This document shows, in pieces, positions 56,314 to 64,000 of a stretch of DNA of 64,000 nt (its first letter is position 1; every line of letters starts with the position of its first letter). The notes under the pieces were generated by a model. The model ran no database searches, was not told the origin of the DNA, and saw only the letters and a list, made by a program, of their open reading frames with translations. The stretch comes from Marinobacter sp. LQ44 (GTDB lineage: Bacteria > Pseudomonadota > Gammaproteobacteria > Pseudomonadales > Oleiphilaceae): contig NZ_CP014754.1 of the NCBI RefSeq assembly GCF_001447155.2, positions 3,038,001 through 3,102,000 on the forward strand, in the 5' to 3' direction. The position numbers and the translations under genes are program-made.

Positions 56314-56356
56314 GACACCATAATGTGGCCGCAGTTTGTCACCATAAATTGGCCGC
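56314..56356. repeat. Tandem 19-bp repeats, possible IS21-family end remnant
   Basis: GACACCATAATGTGGCCGC (56314-56332) and GTCACCATAAATTGGCCGC (56338-56356) match at 16 of 19 positions, 24 bp apart. Spaced short repeats of this kind are typical of IS21-family termini, but no istA or istB genes are present. The rest of the gap 56186-56511 shows no gene. Confidence 0.5.
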
Positions 56357-56511
56357 GTTGAACCGAGGTTGTTTGCTAACGACGCCAGTTCCAACGTGGC
56401 GCTTTTAAACAAAAGCGAACGTTCGCGCACCTCGGTTCGATAAATCTGCCTATCTTTTCGTAGTGTCCGCAGTGACGGGGTAGAGCCTCAAGAGGTCGAT
56501 TGGTTCAGAAG

Positions 56512-56946
56512 CTAATCCCTTTGGCTTTTTGTTCCAATGTCTCCCTCATGTAGAGATGCAATGAGCGGGCACGCGATGCTGTCCGGCCGTGCGTGGCATT
56601 GACTGACCATGTCGCTCAGAGCCTTCTCAATTTTGACCAGCCTTTCGATCTTTTCACGCACATCCTTCAGCTTGTGCTCGGCGAGCGCACTGGCTTCCTG
56701 ACAGTGAGTGCCATCTTCCAACCTTAAAAGGTCGCCGACCTCGTCGAGACTGAAACCCAGCTGCTGCGCCGTTTTAACAAATGTCAGCCGATCAATATCG
56801 GCGGAACCGTAGCGTCGAATACCACCTAGAGGTCGTTTGGGTTCCGACAACAGACCTCGCCGCTGGTAATAGCGGATCGTCTCGACATTTACATTGGCCG
56901 CCTTGGCCAAGCCGCCAATAGTCAGTGAACTGGCTTTAACCGACAT
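56512..56946 (-). CDS. merR: Mercury-responsive regulator MerR
   Basis: A 144-residue MerR protein with the N-terminal winged helix ([26 protein letters not shown]) and the three mercury-binding cysteines C82, C117 and C126, the same numbers as in Tn501 MerR. It represses mer genes without Hg(II) and activates them by unwinding the promoter when bound. It is divergent from merT, with the operator between. Confidence 0.96.
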   Translation of the reverse strand: MSVKASSLTIGGLAKAANVNVETIRYYQRRGLLSEPKRPLGGIRRYGSADIDRLTFVKTAQQLGFSLDEVGDLLRLEDGTHCQEASALAEHKLKDVREKIERLVKIEKALSDMVSQCHARPDSIACPLIASLHEGDIGTKSQRD

Positions 56947-56951
56947 ACTGC

Positions 56952-56982
56952 TTGACTCCGTACTTGACTACGGAAGTAACCT
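56952..56982 (+). promoter_or_regulatory. mer operator/promoter (PmerT)
   Basis: TTGACT (56952-56957) and TAACCT (56977-56982) are separated by 19 bp, the lengthened spacer that MerR activation requires. Inside lies the dyad CCGTA...TACGG (56958-56962 and 56969-56973) that MerR binds. Confidence 0.92.
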
Positions 56983-57019
56983 TATCGCATCGAGTCCATG
57001 GGCAACAGGTGTCAGCGTC

Positions 57020-57376
57020 ATGTCGAAATTCAAATCTAAATCCGGAGGTGCTTCTCTCGCTGTCGGGGGCATGGCTGGACTTCTCGCCTCGGCGTGCTGT
57101 CTCGGGCCATTGGTACTTATCACTCTGGGCGTTTCCGGTGCCTGGATCGGCAACCTGACAGCTTTGGAGCCCTATCGACCGCTGTTCATTGGCGCGGCCA
57201 CCGTCGCCATGTTCTTTGCCTGGCGACGAATCTATCGCCCTGTAGAGCAATGCTCACCCGGTGAAACGTGTGCGATCCCTCAAGTCCGAAAGACCTATAA
57301 GGTGATCTTTTGGGTAGTTACGGCTCTGGTACTGGTCGCATTAGTGTTCCCTTACATTTTGCCTCTATTCTACTAA
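57020..57376 (+). CDS. merT: Mercuric transport protein MerT
   Basis: A 118-residue inner-membrane protein that carries Hg(II) into the cell. It has the vicinal cysteine pair CC (26-27) in the first helix and a second pair C78 and C84 in the cytoplasmic loop, and three hydrophobic helices. The start at 57020 (MSKFKSKSGG) gives the family length; the frame is open upstream to 56894 but overlaps the operator. First gene of the merTPFA transcript. Confidence 0.95.
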   Translation: MSKFKSKSGGASLAVGGMAGLLASACCLGPLVLITLGVSGAWIGNLTALEPYRPLFIGAATVAMFFAWRRIYRPVEQCSPGETCAIPQVRKTYKVIFWVVTALVLVALVFPYILPLFY

Positions 57377-57391
57377 ACGGAGATTTTTCTC

Positions 57392-57690
57392 ATGCGTAAA
57401 CAGTTTGTACTTGCCATGTTCCTCACTTTGCTCAGCATGTCCTCCTGGGCTGCGTCTCAAACAGTAACTCTCTCGGTGCCTGACATGACCTGTGCCGCGT
57501 GTCCGATCACCGTCAAGTTGGCCTTAAGTAAGGTGGAAGGGGTGTCGCAAGTTTCCGTGAGCTACCCTGATCGAGAAGCCGTCGTCACCTTTAACGATGC
57601 GCTCACTTCCATAGAGGCGCTCACCGAGGCCACGAGCGACGCTGGTTACCCCTCCACTCCCACGGCCTCAGAGGCGACTCCGGAGGGGCA

Positions 57691-57694
<4 letters not shown>
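57392..57694 (+). CDS. merP: Periplasmic mercury-binding protein MerP
   Basis: A 100-residue exported protein with a signal peptide ending at SWAAS and a heavy-metal-associated domain with DMTCAACP (C34, C37) that hands Hg(II) to MerT. The C terminus is slightly longer than usual. Its stop overlaps the ATG of merF (ATGA). Confidence 0.96.
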
Positions 57695-59352
<1,658 letters not shown>

Positions 59353-59498
59353 TCGCTCCGGCTCTGGTCAACGCGAGCACTGTCCAAAATTTGAACGTTC
59401 GCTTTGTGACCTTAACGTAACGCCGATTATGCGCAGTGTACTTGGGAGACCACCAGAGCCTGAAGCGGGTTCCAGGGCACGTCCTTGTGCCGACTTCG

Positions 59499-59615
59499 TT
59501 ATTTTTTCTTCCGAGACGGTTTACTCTTTTCACCGACGGTTTCCCGCGGGTGTTTCTTGGCAAAGGTCTCGGTTACATAACGGCCTGTTACAGCGCTTCG
59601 GTATTTTTTGGACAT
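59499..59615 (-). CDS. Very small basic protein (38 residues)
   Basis: From ATG 59615, with GAGGTG upstream, the frame encodes MSKKYRSAVTGRYV followed by TETFAKKHPRETVGEK and a KPSRKKK tail. The phrase xYRSAVTGxYVTxxxAxxHPxxTV is one I recall from small hypothetical proteins on mobile DNA, which supports a real gene rather than chance. Function unknown. It lies 65 bp after the 33-residue gene on the same strand. Confidence 0.6.
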   Translation of the reverse strand: MSKKYRSAVTGRYVTETFAKKHPRETVGEKSKPSRKKK

Positions 59616-59680
59616 GCGTCACCTCACATCAATGAAAAGATTCTAGCGATGCCCAGGGATGCCCTCGGCATCATCCTCAT

Positions 59681-59782
59681 TTAGCGGTTTGGCCAACTCC
59701 GGAAATGGGCGCAAACACGCTGAAGCGTGCCGTTGACCATTCGGAAGTAGGCTCGAACGTAGACAGCGGGTCTGATGACCAT
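59681..59782 (-). CDS. Very small protein (33 residues)
   Basis: From ATG 59782, seven bases after AGGAG, the frame encodes MVIRPAVYVRAYFR and then MVNGTLQRVCAHFRSWPNR. Short proteins with an RAYxR and a VRAHxR-like phrase are seen in mobile regions. Coding is plausible because of the good ribosome site and neighbouring small gene, but it is unproven. Confidence 0.45.
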   Translation of the reverse strand: MVIRPAVYVRAYFRMVNGTLQRVCAHFRSWPNR

Positions 59783-59970
59783 GGCTGATCTCCTGTACGA
59801 GATAGCCAGTGAGGTGACGGTAAGAGGCGTTACGATCACGGGACGATAGATCCAAAGGGTATTGGCATACAAGCGTCTCGTTTTGTACTATTCTCAACCC
59901 ATCAGTCTTACTGGCTGTGTGGATATAGGTAGGGGGTTATTCTTGGCGGAAGGCCCCTACCGCTTGGTAA

Positions 59971-59996
59971 AACCTCAGGGCTTCGGTCCTGGGGTT
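59971..59996 (+). terminator. Rho-independent terminator in the region after merA
   Basis: AACCTCAGG pairs with CCTGGGGTT (one G-T pair) round a GCTTCGGT loop and is followed by TTTTTT. It would end plus-strand transcripts, possibly of the mer operon or a small RNA. Confidence 0.75.
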
Positions 59997-60420
59997 TTTT
60001 ATCGCCTAAAGAAAGGCGATGGACTGATGATACTTGCCTTTGGCCACTTCGTCAGCCTACTTACCAAACAGACTCACAATATTGTGTTATCCAATATTTT
60101 CATTAAAAAAACATATGGTTATATTGATTTTTCTAATTTCTATTTAAAAAATCAATGAGTACTGCCAAGTACAATAGGATGAATGATTGGGCGGCAAGTT
60201 TTTCTGCCGTTTCAGACCGGTCTTCGATGATGTGAGGGTGCTCCTTTAATGCGACTAGGAGGGGTCAGACATCGGCAGATCCTGATACGGTAATGAGAAG
60301 CATCGGCCAGAAAGGCCGGAGAATAGTCAGGGCAGGATTCAAGCCTTTCGTCGGTCGCAGGCTACTGAGCATGTATATAAGGGCGGGGTACTGCCCGACT
60401 CCAACGCCATTATCAGGCCC

Positions 60421-61035
60421 TTACCTATGAATGGACCGCCAGGCCGATTCCGCAAACTGTTCCCGATACTCGAGGGGTGACGTCTGGATCCGCCCGGAAA
60501 GCCAGGCCCTGCAAAAGTTCTCCGCCGGCCCGATGATCAGAGATGGAAGCAATTCCTGGCATTGAATAATCTCATTCGCGCCGGAATCCAGCCTGAATAA
60601 CACCTCCCTCAGCTCACGGTAGTTTTCAATATTGCGCTCTCTGAGTTGCTGCTGATGTGGCCCTTTAGCCACAGCGGATCGTGCCTGAAAAAGGAAACGA
60701 GCCCACTCCGGGTAACTCGTTACCCAGTCCACATAACTTTTAACGATAACGTGGACAGCTTCTTTCAGTGTTTCCACCGTCTCCAGAGCTGATGTCAGTT
60801 TCGCTCTCTGATTATCCTGCGCACAGAAGAATAGGGCGCTCAGAATGCCTTCTTTGTTTCCGAAATGATGGTAGATAGCACCAACACTGGCGCCACACCG
60901 AACCTTGATGGTGTCGATGGTCGTGGCTTCCACGCCAAGCTCATTGAAGCAAGCCAGGGCGTTCTCAAGAATGTTCCGCTTCAGCGCAGATCTGCGCCCT
61001 GGGAACGGCTTTTCGAGAATATCGTCGTCAGGCAT
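60421..61035 (-). CDS. TetR family regulator
   Basis: A 204-residue regulator with the TetR helix-turn-helix (LGVEATTIDTIKVRCGASVGAIYHHFGNKEGILSALF, about 32-70) and a helical ligand domain. It is divergent from the thioesterase gene, and the palindromic operators between suggest it represses both. The ATG at 61035 (MPDDDILEKPFP) is preferred; the frame is open to 61173 but that includes the operator. Confidence 0.88.
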   Translation of the reverse strand: MPDDDILEKPFPGRRSALKRNILENALACFNELGVEATTIDTIKVRCGASVGAIYHHFGNKEGILSALFFCAQDNQRAKLTSALETVETLKEAVHVIVKSYVDWVTSYPEWARFLFQARSAVAKGPHQQQLRERNIENYRELREVLFRLDSGANEIIQCQELLPSLIIGPAENFCRAWLSGRIQTSPLEYREQFAESAWRSIHR

Positions 61036-61083
61036 AAAGGGCTCTTGCTCATTCCTGTATCGATTAATACGGCAGTTTACTCC

Positions 61084-61113
61084 TTGACAGCCCCTCCATA
61101 AACAGAACATTAT
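61084..61113 (+). promoter_or_regulatory. Candidate promoter of the thioesterase gene
   Basis: TTGACA (61084-61089, perfect) is followed after 18 bp by CATTAT (61108-61113). The -10 region lies inside the first operator copy, so regulator binding would block it. Confidence 0.6.
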
Positions 61114-61136
61114 TCTTTTACAGAATATTATTCTGT
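61102..61136. promoter_or_regulatory. Two tandem palindromic operators for the TetR regulator
   Basis: ACAGAATATTATTCTGT (61120-61136) is a perfect 17-bp palindrome. ACAGAACATTATTCTTT (61102-61118) is a slightly degenerate copy 18 bp away, so the centres are about two turns apart. They cover the promoter of the thioesterase gene. Confidence 0.8.
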
Positions 61137-61178
61137 TTAGTAACTTGTCGCTACCAAATATCATGGAGATCACGATTT

Positions 61179-61619
61179 ATGAGCCAAGCACTCGCAGCAT
61201 TCAACGCCTTTGGTGCCGAAAGTTTTTCCAGCATGATGTGTCAGCAAGCGCCTTACTTCAGCACTATCCAGCCAACGCTTGTCGAATTGAAGCAAGGCTA
61301 CGCCGAGGCGAAGGTGCCATTCAGGAAGGAAATCACAAACCACCTGGGAACGGTCCACGCCATTGCCATGTGCAACGCCGCCGAGTTAGTCGCTGGCCTG
61401 ATGACTGATGCGACAATTCCGAGCGGTGCCCGATGGATTCCTCAGTCAATGAGCGTGAATTACCTGGCCAAAGCGAAAACCGACCTGCGCGCGATCGCAA
61501 ACGGAGAAGGAATTGACTGGGATAGTGCGGGGCAAAAAATCGTTCCGGTTTCTGTCATCGACGAAGACGGGCAAACGGTATTCACTGCAGAAATCACCAT
61601 GAACGTAAAACTGGGGTAA
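61179..61619 (+). CDS. DUF4442 hotdog-fold thioesterase-like protein
   Basis: A 146-residue hotdog-fold protein with NHLGTVHAIAMCNAAELVAGLM (about 54-75) and the C-terminal strand pattern VPVSVIDEDGQTVFTAEITMNVKL. DUF4442 proteins are thought to hydrolyse acyl thioesters. It is controlled by the divergent TetR regulator, which suggests an inducible acyl-CoA or lipid-linked role. Confidence 0.82.
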   Translation: MSQALAAFNAFGAESFSSMMCQQAPYFSTIQPTLVELKQGYAEAKVPFRKEITNHLGTVHAIAMCNAAELVAGLMTDATIPSGARWIPQSMSVNYLAKAKTDLRAIANGEGIDWDSAGQKIVPVSVIDEDGQTVFTAEITMNVKLG

Positions 61620-61724
61620 TAGATATTTGAATGCCGGGTTTATGGCCCGGCAGCCTCTCTAAAATATGCATCCATAATGAAGCGTACGCCGTATAACCCC
61701 TCACGATTTGATGGGGGAAAAACC

Positions 61725-62549
61725 ATGATAAAAGCAGTTCTGCAAACCGCCACATTTCTTGGCGCAATTTCTTGTTTTGGGTTGGTAAATGCGACGGAGA
61801 CGAGAACCCCTCTGGTTCCGCTTCCCTCTGTCGTTGATTTTACCGATGGCGATGGCTGGGGTGTTGGGCTTGGCCTGGGCGTTGAGTATGAGACGGCTTA
61901 TGAGGGTTCAGACGAGTTCGAGCTTGAGGTCGATCCGGCTGGGGGTGTTCAGTGGCGAACGGGTGACCACCTTTTTTTCTGGGCAGGTGAGGCCATTGGG
62001 TGGCGAACACTGGCCAGGGATGCCTGGTTGATTCAAGCCTCGGTAGGCTACGAAGAAGGCCGGGAAGAGGGTGATTCCGAGGATGGCAGACTGGATGGCC
62101 TGGGTGAATCAAGTTCTGGAGCGGCAGTGTTGCTTGAGGTGCGTCACGCTCTTGCAGAAAACTGGCGTTACTTCCTTGATGGTCGTGTTTCAGCGGGAGA
62201 GATCGGTACGTTGGGGGTTTTCGGCGCAGGAACCTGCCTTGCTTGCCAGCCTGATGGCACTGGATGGGAAATTGGCGCGGCTGCAACGTTCCACGATGGC
62301 AAGTTAGCCAACCGGGACTTTGGTGTGAACACCCGGCAATCGATAGATTCAGGTCTTCCAGAAACCGACGTTGATAGCGGGTATCGTTCGACGGGGGTCA
62401 ATGTTAATTACCGGAACTACCTGAACAAGAACTGGCAGATCTTCGGCGAAGCTCTTTACGAAGTTTATGGGAGTGACGTCTCAGATAGCCCGATATCCCG
62501 GAATGATTATGAAGCGGAGATTGGTGTTGGCTTCATTTATGTTTTTTGA
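61725..62549 (+). CDS. MipA/OmpV family outer-membrane protein
   Basis: A 274-residue exported protein with a signal peptide (LGAISCFGLVNATE) and a barrel-like series of short strands ending in YVF (EAEIGVGFIYVF), as in MipA/OmpV proteins. The conserved GLGVEYETAYEGSDEFELEVDP segment lies near 50-70. MipA links murein-synthesis enzymes in E. coli, but many family members have unknown roles. The ATG at 61725 follows GGGGA. Confidence 0.8.
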   Translation: MIKAVLQTATFLGAISCFGLVNATETRTPLVPLPSVVDFTDGDGWGVGLGLGVEYETAYEGSDEFELEVDPAGGVQWRTGDHLFFWAGEAIGWRTLARDAWLIQASVGYEEGREEGDSEDGRLDGLGESSSGAAVLLEVRHALAENWRYFLDGRVSAGEIGTLGVFGAGTCLACQPDGTGWEIGAAATFHDGKLANRDFGVNTRQSIDSGLPETDVDSGYRSTGVNVNYRNYLNKNWQIFGEALYEVYGSDVSDSPISRNDYEAEIGVGFIYVF

Positions 62550-62608
62550 TGCGCCTTAATAGAATGATGGTACCAATTCAGCCGAAGGCGAAACTGGAAA
62601 TGAATACA

Positions 62609-62639
62609 ACGCAAAGCAGGCCGTCAGCCTGCTTTGCGT
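62609..62639. terminator. Hairpin between convergent genes
   Basis: A perfect 13-bp stem (ACGCAAAGCAGGC with GCCTGCTTTGCGT) and 5-nt loop. It lies between the ends of the MipA-like and DUF6448 genes and may terminate both, although no long T-run follows. Confidence 0.72.
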
Positions 62640-62656
62640 CTGCGTGAAGATAGGAA

Positions 62657-63238
62657 TTAGTGCCCCTGCCCTCCAGCAGCGCCATGCACGCCCTCTATAT
62701 AGTGAATGTAATTGACGTAGTCAGCGACAAAGGCACGCCCCTTATCGCCGCTTTGATCAGCCATGGCCCTTGCACGCTGAGCCTCATGATAACGCTCACG
62801 AATACCGTTCTCGATCTTGCGGGTTATATTTGCCACGAGGCGATCAATTTGCCCGTTTTCCAACGCCGCATCCGCCGCCATTAAACCCGGATCAATCTGT
62901 CCGGAAGGCTTGATGCCGGTAAAGGGTGCGCCTTCGGAGGCACGATGAACCTCAACGAGCGTCGAGAACAGATGCTGATCGGCAATGTTTTTCGCAGTTT
63001 CGCTTTGCCCGCGGACTTGGCGCACATCGGCGAATACCCTTTTGATTTCGGCCTCATCCTTTGCCGGCACCCATTTGAGCAAGGGCTTAACATTGCCTGA
63101 CTCCAGTGCCGCACGGGCTTCGGTAATCACGGGACCGTCCAGAGCATCACAATGAGCTTGGGCGCTACCGGCAAACATCAGGCTGAAGATTGCTGCGGCC
63201 ACTGCGGGAACAGCGGTTTTGCGTAATTTGGTTTTCAT
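62657..63238 (-). CDS. DUF6448-like exported protein
   Basis: A 193-residue protein with a signal peptide (VPAVAAAIFSLMFAGSAQAHC) and a helical, histidine-containing body (HCDALDGPV, DQHLFSTLVEVHRASEG, FVADYVNYIHYIEGVHGAAGG). This His-rich pattern is that of DUF6448 proteins, whose function is not known. The start at 63238 follows GAGG; the frame continues to 63298. Confidence 0.75.
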   Translation of the reverse strand: MKTKLRKTAVPAVAAAIFSLMFAGSAQAHCDALDGPVITEARAALESGNVKPLLKWVPAKDEAEIKRVFADVRQVRGQSETAKNIADQHLFSTLVEVHRASEGAPFTGIKPSGQIDPGLMAADAALENGQIDRLVANITRKIENGIRERYHEAQRARAMADQSGDKGRAFVADYVNYIHYIEGVHGAAGGQGH

Positions 63239-63453
63239 ACATGACCTCTTCATATTGCGTTGAGCTTCACGAGCACCGGGTTTGGTGGCGTTTCGCAATC
63301 AGAGTACGGAAGGGAGGCCAAAGAATCGTTCGCAAGTACGAAACCGAACCGATTCCATGGTTTGGAAATAAAATATATAATTCAAAAGGATAGAGGTTTC
63401 AGTATCGGGTGAGAGCGTACTCGAACGCCGGGTAGCCAGGTTCAGGATCGTGG

Positions 63454-64000
63454 CTAGGGTCGGATATCGCCCTGCAGGGCTCGTCGGCGATATTCACTGG
63501 GGGTAAATCCTGTCTCTTTCTTGAAAGCAGTGTTGAATACGGACTTCGAGTTGAAGCCAGAGTCATACATAGTTTGCAGAATATTTGCCTGATTGGCTGC
63601 ATCGGCCAGGCGCGATTTCGCCTCGTCGATGCGATAGCGACTGACGAACTCAAAGAAATTGCAGCCAAAGCCTTGGTTAATGGCCCGTGAAACCTCTCTT
63701 GAAGGGGCGCCCAATTTCCGTGAAAGTTGTTCCAGGGTCAGGTTGGGGTGCAAGTGGGGCTTTTCCTGGTGCATTAACTGTTGGAGCCTGACCTTTAAAG
63801 TTTGATCAAACTGCGGCGTGGGCTCTTCTTCCAGCAAGGCGGCCTGGTCTGCTGCCAATCCAGAGAAAACAACGGGTTGGCGAAGAGAGTTTATCATCAG
63901 AAAATTGATGAAAATGAAGCCCGTTACAGCGCCAGCGCCGGCCACCCACTCGGTTCCAGGCACGCTTCTAAACACATGCGCCGCAAGGCAGTAAAACATG
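63454..64000 (-). CDS. AraC-type regulator, C-terminal part
   Basis: The 5' end lies beyond the window. The visible 182 residues contain a hydrophobic segment (VTGFIFINFLMIN), suggesting a membrane-anchored regulator, and an AraC/XylS-type DNA-binding domain (NLTLEQLSRKLGAPSREVSRAINQGFG, then SRYRIDEAKSRL and SGFNSKSVFNTAFKKETGFTPSEYRR). It ends at 63454. The upstream membrane part would be needed to judge its signal. Confidence 0.85.
   Translation of the reverse strand, partial: MFYCLAAHVFRSVPGTEWVAGAGAVTGFIFINFLMINSLRQPVVFSGLAADQAALLEEEPTPQFDQTLKVRLQQLMHQEKPHLHPNLTLEQLSRKLGAPSREVSRAINQGFGCNFFEFVSRYRIDEAKSRLADAANQANILQTMYDSGFNSKSVFNTAFKKETGFTPSEYRRRALQGDIRP

Larger units (their letters stand above)
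59353..60420. other. Region after merA with two small genes and AT-rich DNA
   Basis: No gene larger than about 40 residues is supported here. The left part has the two small minus-strand genes listed separately, then a terminator at 59971-59996. From about 60040 to 60160 the DNA is AT-rich with a 12-bp palindrome CACAATATTGTG (60075-60086) and a 10-bp AT hairpin (ATTGATTTTT at 60123-60132 with AAAAATCAAT at 60147-60156). The rest to 60420 shows nothing more. Confidence 0.5.

Noticed and set aside
59862..60158. 98-codon plus-strand frame in the region after merA
   Set aside because: It runs straight through a rho-independent terminator and into very AT-rich DNA, and has no ribosome site.

Overview
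The window looks like a chromosome segment of a marine gammaproteobacterium, most likely Marinobacter or a close relative. This is inferred from gene content and order: metX-metW, yggS-proC-yggT next to pilT-pilU, polA with a DUF2782 gene, pyrE-crc-rph, gmk-rpoZ-spoT-ridA, oxyR-recG, and FadL/large-lipoprotein operons resembling the aupAB alkane-uptake operon described in Marinobacter. No 16S gene is present to confirm it.

Positions 1-34915 are mostly conserved chromosome. They hold methionine biosynthesis (metX, metW), a dynamin-like GTPase, the yggS-proC-yggT operon, the twitching-motility ATPases pilT and pilU, a FadL-type porin, polA, a phasin-like protein, pyrE, crc, rph, yicC, a tandem Usp protein, gmk, rpoZ, bifunctional spoT, ridA, an epimerase-like protein, oxyR, recG, a YbaK/HDOD-type protein, a DUF2489 protein and an orphan molybdopterin oxidoreductase. 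A group II intron with an intact reverse transcriptase sits between the convergent phasin-like and DUF4124 genes. Two roughly 105-bp compound palindromes of the same design lie in gaps next to pilT/pilU and crc/rph.

Positions 35070-44462 hold two tandem copies of a two-gene operon, each a FadL-family outer-membrane protein followed 11-13 bp later by a lipoprotein of more than 1000 residues with Ig-like repeats. Each copy ends in its own terminator. Positions 44850-51181 hold a PEP-CTERM protein, an unusual PAS/LuxR/alpha-beta-hydrolase fusion whose hydrolase triad appears lost, and a divergent methyltransferase plus ATP-grasp ligase operon. The methyltransferase is cut by an IS4-family element with an 11-bp target duplication and is otherwise intact.

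Positions 51200-60420 are accessory DNA. They hold an S-type pyocin-like bacteriocin with a candidate immunity gene, a headless gene fragment, the 3' part of a tRNA gene, a nucleotidyltransferase-fold gene with a small partner (a possible toxin-antitoxin or defence pair), two short repeats like an IS21-family end, and a mercury-resistance operon (merR divergent from merT-merP-merF-merA) in which merF is frameshifted by a 5-bp tandem duplication. Two very small genes and an AT-rich stretch follow merA.

Positions 60421-64000 hold a TetR regulator divergent from a thioesterase gene with a double palindromic operator between them, a MipA/OmpV-like protein, a DUF6448-type exported protein, and the 3' end of a membrane-linked AraC regulator cut by the window edge.
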